DNA from: Cyanobacteria bacterium T3Sed10_344R1
GTDB taxonomy: Bacteria; Cyanobacteriota; Cyanobacteriia; Phormidesmidales; Phormidesmidaceae
DNA: 10,927 nucleotides
NCBI GenBank assembly: GCA_003566335.1
Contig: PXDR01000342.1
Span: 1-10,927, forward strand
Direction: 5' to 3'
Below the pieces are notes generated by a model. The model worked only from the letters and a program-made list of their open reading frames with translations. It searched no databases and was not told the origin of the DNA. How positions within the stretch are numbered: the first letter of the stretch is position 1; each line of letters begins with the position of its first letter. The position numbers and the translations under genes were made by a program. Positions 1 to 5,934 of this stretch are shown here, piece after piece.

Positions 1-2
1 CC

Positions 3-251
3 CTGGGCGGAGCCCGTGCCCTCAACCTGGAGGATCAACTGGGCAGCTTTAACCCTGGCAATGCCGCCGACTTTATTGTGCTGAACCTGCGGGCCACGCC
101 GCTGATGGCCCAACGCAATGCCGGGGCTTGGCCCCCCAGCCTGGACGCCTTGGCCGACCAAGCCTTTGCCCTGCTGATGTTGGGGGATGACCGGGCTGTT
201 CAGTACACCTATATTTTGGGAGAGCTGGCCTATGCCCAAGCAGCGGCCTAG
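3..251 (+). CDS. guaD: Guanine deaminase, C-terminal fragment (5' end outside window)
   Basis: An open frame enters from the left edge and ends at TAG 249-251, giving 82 residues. The visible part carries the pattern typical of the C-terminus of guanine deaminase (amidohydrolase superfamily): LGGARAL, then a LGSFNPGNAADFIVL segment, then NLRATPL, and a final LGDDRAVQYTYILGE block. The enzyme converts guanine to xanthine and ammonia in purine salvage or nitrogen recovery and acts in the cytoplasm. The metal-binding histidines lie upstream and cannot be checked here. The gene converges on the L,D-transpeptidase gene, with 21 nt between the two stop codons. Related amidohydrolases share the G-x-ADF-VL block, but the LRATPL and LGDDRAV segments favour guanine deaminase. 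Confidence 0.8.
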   Translation: MGGARALNLEDQLGSFNPGNAADFIVLNLRATPLMAQRNAGAWPPSLDALADQAFALLMLGDDRAVQYTYILGELAYAQAAA

Positions 252-272
252 GGCTGGAGTCTTGACGCTGCA

Positions 273-866
273 CTAGGGCTGGACAATTACCTCGCTGCCC
301 AGGGTGACCCAGTCGTAGAGTTGGGCAATGTCCTGATTTCGCAGGCGAATACAGCCGTGGGAGATTGCTTGGCCGATGGAGCTATCTTGGTTGGTGCCGT
401 GGAAGCCGATCAGGGAGCGGCCATCGCTCCAGAAGCCGATCCAGTGGGAGCCTAGGGGATTTTCGGGGCCAGGCTCAATGATTTCGCCGGTAATCGGGTG
501 CTGCCAGGCTGGGTTTTCTAGCTGACTGGTGACTTCAAACCGACCTGTCGGCGTGGCCCAGTCGTCTTGTCCCACCGCCACTGGAAACTGGGCAATCGGT
601 AAACCGCCTCGGTAGACAGTCAGCTGTCGCGCGCTTAAGGACACGACCATCTGCACTTGGTGGAGACCGCTGCCGACAAATTTAGGCGGTGGCTCCGCTG
701 ATTCTGGAGCCTGAAGCAGGGTGGCGTCTGGGGCTTGGGTAGCTACGGGGGCGGGATCTGCCGAGGGGCGCGATTGACTAAATCCCAGTTCGACCACCAC
801 CACTAACCCTGCCGCGCCAAAGCAAAGGGCGGCAAAGCAGCGGGTGGTAGCAGCATAATCAGCCAT
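273..866 (-). CDS. L,D-transpeptidase (YkuD family), membrane-anchored or exported
   Basis: The 197-residue protein has a hydrophobic segment at about residues 9-29, a Pro/Ala/Glu-rich linker at about 33-62, and a YkuD catalytic domain from about 70 to the end. The signature is complete: HGT at 156-158, then SHGCIR with His170, the catalytic Cys172 and Arg174. These enzymes form 3-3 (meso-DAP to meso-DAP) peptidoglycan cross-links or attach proteins to peptidoglycan, acting outside the cytoplasmic membrane. I chose ATG at 866 because it lies 19 nt after the regulator's stop and gives a proper signal/anchor N-terminus. An in-frame ATG at 938 would add 24 residues inside the upstream gene. It is the last gene of the nadD-nrtR-ldt run. 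Its substrate preference cannot be read from the sequence. Confidence 0.9.
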   Translation of the reverse strand: MADYAATTRCFAALCFGAAGLVVVVELGFSQSRPSADPAPVATQAPDATLLQAPESAEPPPKFVGSGLHQVQMVVSLSARQLTVYRGGLPIAQFPVAVGQDDWATPTGRFEVTSQLENPAWQHPITGEIIEPGPENPLGSHWIGFWSDGRSLIGFHGTNQDSSIGQAISHGCIRLRNQDIAQLYDWVTLGSEVIVQP

Positions 867-885
867 AAAAACAGTCAGCGATCGG

Positions 886-1641
886 CTAGATGAACACCAT
901 GGGCTTCTCTTTGCAGCGCTCAAAGGCGGCAGCATCAAAGCGATAGAGGCTGGCGGGGCGTCCGGCTCCTCGGGAGGTTTTGAGGCCGGTCTCTTCTAAG
1001 ATGCCCAGTTTTAGCAGGCGGGCGCGAAAGTTGGAGTAGTCAGAGAAGCCTTCGCCCAAGACTGTGGTGTAGAGCTGGTAAACGTCCCCTAGGGTGAACT
1101 GTTCGGGCAATACGTCAAAGGCAATCGGGCTGTACTCTAGCTTATTGCGCAATCGGCGGTAGCCGTAGGTGAGAATTTCGCGATGGTCAAAGGCTAGGGC
1201 GGGCAGTTGGTTGAGGGGATGCCAGGCGGTCATTCGGGGCTTTGTGCCGATCAGAGCCGCTTCTCCTAGGCGGACTAGGGCAAAGTAGCTGACTGAGAGA
1301 TAGCGCACGCCAAAGGCGGTGCGAACTTCGCGGGGGTCGCGGTGGGGGCCACCGAAACTATAGAGTTGCTCTAGGTAGAGGTGTTTGACCTGGATTTTTT
1401 CGGCCAAAACCCGATAGGCGGCTGCTTCTAGGGATTCGCCTTGGCGCACTAGGGTTCCCGGTAGGCTCCAACTGCCGTTGAAGGGCGGCTCGCTACGCTG
1501 GATTAGCAGCACGAGCAGGCGGTTGCGATCGCAATCAACTGAAAAAATAACGTTATCCACCCCTACCTTAAAATCGGCCAGGGGCGGACGGGGGCGATCT
1601 GAGGTTGCGGGAGACTCGTCGGGAACGGTGGTTGCGGCCAT
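886..1641 (-). CDS. nrtR: NrtR-type Nudix-related transcriptional regulator of NAD metabolism
   Basis: The 251-residue protein has an N-terminal Nudix-like domain (about 25-165) and a C-terminal winged helix (about 178-240). The helix shows SNFRARLLKLGIL at 203-215 followed by GRPASLYRF at 227-235, a layout typical of NrtR. The Nudix box at 61-85 is degenerate: Glu69, Arg77 and Glu81 remain, but the first Gly is Thr63, the Glu of RE is Val78, the second Glu of EE is Lys82 and the late Gly is Gln84. A sensor of ADP-ribose or a related nucleotide is therefore more likely than a hydrolase. NrtR proteins repress NAD biosynthesis genes, and the adjacent nadD supports that role. ATG 1641 starts 2 nt after the nadD stop (probable translational coupling). 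An ATG at 1683 overlapping nadD is the alternative. Candidate operators lie at 2277-2342. Confidence 0.85.
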   Translation of the reverse strand: MAATTVPDESPATSDRPRPPLADFKVGVDNVIFSVDCDRNRLLVLLIQRSEPPFNGSWSLPGTLVRQGESLEAAAYRVLAEKIQVKHLYLEQLYSFGGPHRDPREVRTAFGVRYLSVSYFALVRLGEAALIGTKPRMTAWHPLNQLPALAFDHREILTYGYRRLRNKLEYSPIAFDVLPEQFTLGDVYQLYTTVLGEGFSDYSNFRARLLKLGILEETGLKTSRGAGRPASLYRFDAAAFERCKEKPMVFI

Positions 1642-1643
1642 CC

Positions 1644-2258
1644 CTACCGGGTCGGCTGCTTTTCTCTGGAGTTTTCCGGGCATGGGTAGAGCTGGTTTTG
1701 GTGGATGTAGGCTTGCACCACGGGGGGCAGGTCAGTAATTTCTTCGGTGGCCCGGTAGTCGCTAGAGGAAACGTCGTGCTGTTCTGGGAGGTCTGCGATC
1801 GCAACCCTAGCCCCCTGTTGCCGCAGTTGATCCAGGGTCTCCGCACTGAGGGGATATCCAGGGCGGGGCACAACCAGAATGGGCACCTGGGCAAAAATAT
1901 CGGTGACTCGATACCACTCGGGCAACTGCTGGGCAATATCAGCCCCCACAACCAGCACCAGGTCTGCCTCTGGCCAACGCTGCTGCGCCCGTTCAATCGT
2001 AACCACCGTGCGGCGATGGCTCAACTCTGGATGCACGGCGACTCGCTGGGGGGCTCCGTTGAGCGGGGGCGATAAATCTTCGACCAAAAGCTGTAGCATG
2101 GCCGTGCGATCGGCCAGCGGGGTTTGATCGCGCTTGAACGGATTATCGGCTGCCCACACCGCCACATGGTCAAATTGAGTGGCTAGCCATTGCAAAATGG
2201 CCCCATGACCCCGATGGGGCGGATCAGCGCTGGTGCCAAAAAGAGCGATACGAACCAT
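1644..2258 (-). CDS. nadD: Nicotinate-nucleotide adenylyltransferase (NadD)
   Basis: The 204-residue protein joins nicotinate mononucleotide and ATP to give deamido-NAD in the cytoplasm, the penultimate step of NAD synthesis. It has the nucleotidyltransferase signature G-T-S-A-D-P-P-H-R-G-H at 8-18, with His15 and His18 in the HxGH position. It also has the NPFK segment at 39-42, a VVGAD segment around 103-107 and the SSSDYR form of the ISSTxIR motif at 164-169. Length matches the bacterial family. The position before an NrtR regulator favours NadD over the related phosphopantetheine adenylyltransferase, which is shorter and has a different C-terminus. It is the first gene of the operon. No clear Shine-Dalgarno sequence precedes the ATG, and a perfect 21-bp palindrome ends 18 nt upstream. 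Confidence 0.87.
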   Translation of the reverse strand: MVRIALFGTSADPPHRGHGAILQWLATQFDHVAVWAADNPFKRDQTPLADRTAMLQLLVEDLSPPLNGAPQRVAVHPELSHRRTVVTIERAQQRWPEADLVLVVGADIAQQLPEWYRVTDIFAQVPILVVPRPGYPLSAETLDQLRQQGARVAIADLPEQHDVSSSDYRATEEITDLPPVVQAYIHQNQLYPCPENSREKQPTR

Positions 2259-2276
2259 AGGTCGCCAAAAACAGAC

Positions 2277-2297
2277 TTATGGTTATGTTAACCATAA
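2277..2297. promoter_or_regulatory. Perfect 21-bp palindrome upstream of nadD (candidate NrtR operator 1)
   Basis: The left arm TTATGGTTA (2277-2285) and right arm TAACCATAA (2289-2297) are exact reverse complements around a 3-nt spacer. The site lies 18 nt upstream of the nadD ATG, where a repressor would block transcription or early elongation. NrtR proteins bind palindromic sites of about this size next to NAD genes. The assignment to NrtR is inferred from position and symmetry, not from a motif match I can compute. Confidence 0.6.
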
Positions 2298-2321
2298 ATT
2301 GAATTCCTGTTTAATTCCTTC

Positions 2322-2342
2322 AGTTAACTTGAACGGTTAACT
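2322..2342. promoter_or_regulatory. Second 21-bp palindrome upstream of nadD (candidate NrtR operator 2)
   Basis: The arms AGTTAAC (2322-2328) and GTTAACT (2336-2342) are exact reverse complements around a 7-nt spacer, for a total of 21 bp as in the first site. The centres of the two palindromes are 45 bp apart, about four helical turns. The site overlaps the TAA stop (2337-2339) of the GGDEF-EAL gene, so it could also fold in that transcript's 3' end. Both sites share GTTA/TAAC half-elements, but the half-site spacing differs, so a single binding protein is an inference. Confidence 0.5.
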
Positions 2343-4058
2343 CAAAACTAGATCTGCAAAACCGCCCGCTAGGATGCGGGTGGCGTCTTCAACTGGCTGA
2401 GGCCGAGCGAAATAAAATCCCTGTCCTTCTGTACAGCCATGTTGCTGGAGAAAGGCGAGTTGATCGGCGGTTTCAATGCCTTCGGCAGTTGTAGTCAAGT
2501 TCAATACTCGAGCTAGTGAGATGATGGCTTCTGCGATCGCAGCACTATCAACCTGAACTGTCACATCCGTAAGAAAGGATTGATCAATTTTGAGCATATT
2601 CACCGGAAAGCCTTTGAGATAGCTCAAAGATGAATAACCCGTACCGAAATCATCTAAAGCTAGCTCAACCCCTAGATCGCCCAGTTCACGTAGGGTTTGG
2701 ATAGACATATTTACATCAGCCATCAAAAAGCTCTCAGTCACCTCTAACTCTAAGTATTCTGGTGAAAGATCTGTCTCAAACAGCGTTTGCCGCACAAAAC
2801 CAACCAAGTTGGCTTTCTCAAACTGCCGAGCTGACAAATTAACTGAAACTCGGATATGAGGTAAACCTGAACATTGCCAGCAGCGATTTTGGGCACAGGC
2901 CGTTCTCAGCACCCATTCTCCAATTTCTAAAATTAGACCATTGGCTTCTGCAATCGGGATAAAGCGAGCTGGAGAAATCATGCCAAAACTAGGATGATGC
3001 CAACGGACAAGTGCTTCCATCGCTGTAATTTGTCCAGTCTTAAGATCAACCAAAGGCTGATAGTAGACCTGAAGCTGCTCTTTCAATAAAGCTTGATGCA
3101 AAGCTTGCTCCAGCATCAGATCGGCCTCAAGCTTGGCGTTAATCTCAGGAGAATAAAACTGATACTGTCCGCGTCCTTTCATCCGAGCCTGATAAAGTCC
3201 AGCCTGCGCCTGCTGCAATATCTCATCAACTCCATGGGGTTTTAAAAAAGAACTGCTACTCGCAATCGTAATCCCAATGCTGGCCGTTAGATGAACTGGC
3301 TTACCGCTTACATAGACTGTTTTGGCAACAGCATCTAATAGAGTACGGACTAGACTAATCACCATTTCTAATACGGGAAAGTCAACCTGAGCAATAATAA
3401 ACTCCCCAGTATTGAGATAGCCGATAAGATCAGTCGCAAGGATAGAGCTACTTAGTCGCTGGGCAATCACCTGTAGTATTTCATTAACCAGTTTGAAATC
3501 CATAGAGCGAGAAAGATTGGCGAAGTCGTCAATCCTTATCACAAAAAAGGCTGTCATCTTTTGATGACTTTGAGATTCAGAAATCTGGAGCTTTAAGCGA
3601 TTGCAAAATAGACCTCGCGTCGGTAACCGAGTCACATCATCATAATTAGCAATATAGTCAATCAGCTCATCCAACTGCTTGATTGTCAGCGTAGTATCTG
3701 CCATGAGCGTGCCAGCAGCATCCTCAAAATGCATTGGCAACTCAGGTAGCTTTTGAGACTTATTGTAGTCTCGCAGGGCATTAGACGTCGCCTTAACTGG
3801 AGCCAATAATAGGTTTAATGCATATAGCGTGATAGCTGTTCCACCCAATGTTGAGCTTAGCGCAATCACCAGAACCCGAATCGCAATCTCGCTTGAATAA
3901 GACTGGGAGAATACGAAACTCAGCAACAAGGCTAATAGAGGAATATGGGTGCCACAGAAGGCCACTGCCATAATCTTGGCCGTATAACTGGCTTTCAGCG
4001 GTCGAACGTTAGACAGGAATGAATAAAGATAGAAATCCGGTGTATTAACAGCTTTCAT
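2337..4058 (-). CDS. Membrane GGDEF-EAL protein, probable c-di-GMP phosphodiesterase
   Basis: The 573-residue protein begins with two membrane segments (about 28-51 and 57-86) separated by only a few residues. A short linker leads to a GGDEF-like domain (about 135-303) and an EAL domain (about 315-565). The GGDEF motif is N-T-G-E-F at 216-220, so cyclase activity is unlikely. The EAL domain is complete: EAL 348-350, NLS 407-409, EVTES 439-443, DDFGTGYSS 469-477, Lys490 in LKID, EGIE 526-529 and Gln546 in EGQGF. This predicts hydrolysis of c-di-GMP to pGpG, with the GGDEF domain perhaps binding GTP as an activator. There is no obvious periplasmic sensor. The gene is clearly AT-richer than its neighbours (several 60-base lines are 35-47% GC), which suggests a different history. 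The ATG sits exactly at the 3' edge of a structured leader, with no Shine-Dalgarno sequence. Confidence 0.92.
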   Translation of the reverse strand: MKAVNTPDFYLYSFLSNVRPLKASYTAKIMAVAFCGTHIPLLALLLSFVFSQSYSSEIAIRVLVIALSSTLGGTAITLYALNLLLAPVKATSNALRDYNKSQKLPELPMHFEDAAGTLMADTTLTIKQLDELIDYIANYDDVTRLPTRGLFCNRLKLQISESQSHQKMTAFFVIRIDDFANLSRSMDFKLVNEILQVIAQRLSSSILATDLIGYLNTGEFIIAQVDFPVLEMVISLVRTLLDAVAKTVYVSGKPVHLTASIGITIASSSSFLKPHGVDEILQQAQAGLYQARMKGRGQYQFYSPEINAKLEADLMLEQALHQALLKEQLQVYYQPLVDLKTGQITAMEALVRWHHPSFGMISPARFIPIAEANGLILEIGEWVLRTACAQNRCWQCSGLPHIRVSVNLSARQFEKANLVGFVRQTLFETDLSPEYLELEVTESFLMADVNMSIQTLRELGDLGVELALDDFGTGYSSLSYLKGFPVNMLKIDQSFLTDVTVQVDSAAIAEAIISLARVLNLTTTAEGIETADQLAFLQQHGCTEGQGFYFARPQPVEDATRILAGGFADLVLS

Positions 4059-4380
4059 GGTGAGTAGTTTTTATCCCTATATCCCCTGTAGTGCTGCTCA
4101 GGGAACAGTTACCTTCTCTCCAAGGTTCGACGCATGCATGATCCTTGGGGATGAGACAGTCCTTACCGTATAAATTCAGCTCACCGTTTTCTTTTCCGGG
4201 AGAAAGACCCGGCGGATAGAGAGCCATAGCGTTGCGAAATGGATACACCCCCAAGACCACGCCAGTTGAGTGCCAAGCACTCGCTTCGCGAAAATCAATG
4301 AGAGACATTCTTGCAGATTCAGACCATATGGGGCTAGCGCATTGTAGAGAGACCGGATGTGCACCCTCAGGTAGCTCTAC
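4059..4380 (-). ncRNA. Candidate solo HEARO / IscB omega-RNA-like element (no protein ORF)
   Basis: Read on the minus strand, this stretch forms several perfect stems: 4380-4375 with 4349-4344 (6 bp), 4282-4277 with 4273-4268 (6 bp, 3-nt loop), 4212-4208 with 4200-4196 (5 bp), 4148-4143 with 4125-4120 (6 bp) and 4103-4099 with 4088-4084 (5 bp). It ends directly before ATGA, the start of the GGDEF-EAL gene. HEARO RNAs (the omega-RNAs of IscB) are known from cyanobacteria, are about 300 nt long, and are reported to insert immediately upstream of ATGA or GTGA. The segment at about 4185-4060 also resembles, from memory, leaders found before cyanobacterial iscB genes. I cannot run a covariance search. 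A group II intron fragment or a native mRNA leader remain alternatives. The 5' boundary is uncertain. Confidence 0.4.
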
Positions 4381-4403
4381 GATAGCCTCAAAACTTCAAT
4401 TAT

Positions 4404-5459
4404 TTAGCTGCCGGGCTGGGTGAGGCGGCTAATCAGATCTTGCCGCTGCTGGTTGAGTTTGCGTTGAACCAAGGCAGACACCTGCTGGAGTTCTCGAACC
4501 AAGGCGGCGTCTTGGGCGGCCCCTAACAGGCCGTCAATCGCCTTAAGTTGAGCGGTTGACTGGGCGAGCTCCGCCGGGACTTTGACGTCAGGAATCACCC
4601 CGGTGCCGTTCCAGTTGGTGCCGCTGATTGGGTTGATGGTGCGCCCCGTGGGCACAAACATCCAAAAATGATCCCCTAAACGAAACCCGCGACCTGGGTG
4701 GGCGCTGCCCTGGGTGGCTTCGCCGACAACCGTCGCCCGCTTGAGCTGTTGCAGCGTGTAGGCCAACTCTTCTGCCGCAGATCCAGTGCCCGCATGAACC
4801 AGCAAATAGACCGGTTTTTCTAAGTAGCGGGGGGCAGGCAGATGGGGAATTGTCCACCATTGCTGGGTGCGATCTTCATCCCGCCAGTACAGGTCGTTGA
4901 GATGAGTGGCCGGATAAGGGGGCAGCAAATAGCTACACAGCAACGCCACCATTGCCGGAGAGCCGCCGCTGTTGTGGCGCAGATCGATGACTAGGGCATC
5001 GGTATGGGCCAAGAAGGTAAAGGCCGCCGCCAGGGTATCTCCGGCAAATTCTGGGGCTTCTAGGCCATAAAGGCCCAAATAGCCAATGTTGCCCCCCAAG
5101 CGCTCTAGACGATTGATGTCAAAGTTCCGTAGGCTGCTGCGATGCTGTTCTTGGGCCAGTTCTGCCGGGGTGGGCTGAGCACGGGGCGCTAAATCAGGCA
5201 GCGGATCAGGGCTGAAGTACAGGCGGAGTTGCGGGTCTTGGCTCAGTTCTTGCAGTTGCACGGTCAGGGTATGGGCCAACTGCTGGGCGCTGGTGATGTC
5301 GCTGTAGCCGTCATCAGCTAGGCGCTGCTGAATATCCTGTTGAATTGCCACAGCCCGCTCTGGCAGCACATAGGCATCTAGGGTCTTACTCACCTGGGTG
5401 AGCAAGTCGCGGCGCTGGGCCTCGGTGAGGATTAAATCAGAGGAAGAGGCCGGGGACAT
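4404..5459 (-). CDS. S41-family (IRBP/TSP-like) serine peptidase, apparently cytoplasmic
   Basis: The 351-residue protein has an N-terminal helical region (about 10-75), as in IRBP-like S41 proteins. The S41 core follows, with GYLGL at 126-130, DLRHNSGG at 159-166, the nucleophile region GTGSAAEE at 224-231 (probable catalytic Ser227), GEATQGSAHPG at 246-256 and GTGVIPDV at 285-292. There is no PDZ domain of the CtpA type and no signal peptide or membrane segment, so I expect a cytoplasmic location. Its substrate is unknown, and it may process peptides or a partner protein. It lies 92 nt downstream of ureA on the same strand and could be read from the same transcript, but no functional link to urease is known to me. 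No Shine-Dalgarno sequence precedes the ATG. Confidence 0.82.
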   Translation of the reverse strand: MSPASSSDLILTEAQRRDLLTQVSKTLDAYVLPERAVAIQQDIQQRLADDGYSDITSAQQLAHTLTVQLQELSQDPQLRLYFSPDPLPDLAPRAQPTPAELAQEQHRSSLRNFDINRLERLGGNIGYLGLYGLEAPEFAGDTLAAAFTFLAHTDALVIDLRHNSGGSPAMVALLCSYLLPPYPATHLNDLYWRDEDRTQQWWTIPHLPAPRYLEKPVYLLVHAGTGSAAEELAYTLQQLKRATVVGEATQGSAHPGRGFRLGDHFWMFVPTGRTINPISGTNWNGTGVIPDVKVPAELAQSTAQLKAIDGLLGAAQDAALVRELQQVSALVQRKLNQQRQDLISRLTQPGS

Positions 5460-5499
5460 GGGGCTACAGAGATAAATAACGATACCCGCGCAACAGGCC

Positions 5500-5528
5500 G
5501 GGGTAGGTCAGTCAAAGCACTCTACCCC
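5500..5528. repeat. 7-bp inverted repeat between ureA and the S41 gene
   Basis: GGGGTAG (5500-5506) and CTACCCC (5522-5528) pair perfectly around a 15-nt loop. No T-run follows on the minus strand, so it is not a classical intrinsic terminator for ureA. It may be a transcript-stabilising or partial-termination hairpin inside an operon, or have no function. Confidence 0.35.
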
Positions 5529-5551
5529 AGCGCCATCACGTTATTGAAGCT

Positions 5552-5854
5552 TTATTGGATGGGGGAATGAACCGTGACCAGTTTGGTGCCATCGGGAAAG
5601 GTGGCTTCAACCTGGACATCGGGAATCATGGCGGGCACGCCGTCCATCACGTCATCGGCGGTGAGCAAAGTGGTGCCGTAGTGCATCAGGTCGGCCACGC
5701 TGCGCCCATCCCGCGCTCCTTCTAGGATAGCGGCGGACAGGTAAGCGACTGCTTCGGGATGATTGAGCTTGAGTCCTCTGGCTTTGCGGCGTTCGGCGAC
5801 TAGGGCTGCGGTGAAGATCAACAGTTTGTCTTTTTCTTGGGGGGAAAGTTGCAT
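5552..5854 (-). CDS. ureA: Urease gamma subunit (UreA)
   Basis: The protein has 100 residues, the normal length of a separate UreA chain. It starts MQLSPQEKDKLL and carries the strongly conserved family segments LKLNHPEAVAYLS, ILEGARDGRSVADLM, DDVMDGVPAMIPD and VEATFPDGTKLVTVH. UreA is the small structural subunit of the nickel urease, which hydrolyses urea to ammonia and carbamate. The nickel site is in UreC, not here. ATG 5854 gives the canonical N-terminus; the frame stays open to 5947 but the extra residues look unlike UreA. The gene lies 80 nt downstream of ureD on the same strand. Unusually, no ureB or ureC follows: the next gene is an S41 peptidase. The holoenzyme must therefore be completed by genes elsewhere. 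Confidence 0.96.
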   Translation of the reverse strand: MQLSPQEKDKLLIFTAALVAERRKARGLKLNHPEAVAYLSAAILEGARDGRSVADLMHYGTTLLTADDVMDGVPAMIPDVQVEATFPDGTKLVTVHSPIQ

Positions 5855-5934
5855 AGGACAAAGAAGCAGGAGTGAAGGAGGTCGGGGCAAACAGAACCTG
5901 GAAACTGGGTGCTTTGCGGGGATTGTACTGCCTT

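Noticed and set aside
1568..1996. A 142-codon minus-strand frame overlapping nadD and nrtR
   Set aside because: It is an out-of-frame shadow: nadD and nrtR both show clear family motifs over the same bases, and this translation is low-complexity Ser/Pro/Arg with no domain.
1605..2075. A 156-codon plus-strand frame opposite nadD
   Set aside because: It is antisense to a well-supported nadD, with no recognisable domain.
4045..4308. An 87-codon minus-strand frame in front of the GGDEF-EAL gene
   Set aside because: It overlaps the next gene's start, lies wholly inside the hairpin-rich leader and matches no protein family I know. Its open frame is more simply explained as a by-product of the proposed structured RNA.
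4059..4403. c-di-GMP riboswitch in front of the GGDEF-EAL gene
   Set aside because: The position would be attractive, but I do not see the conserved GEMM-I or GEMM-II core sequences, and the region is much longer than those aptamers.
5500..5528. Intrinsic terminator after ureA
   Set aside because: The 7-bp stem is perfect, but the 15-nt loop is long and no T-run follows on the minus strand, so I list it only as an inverted repeat.
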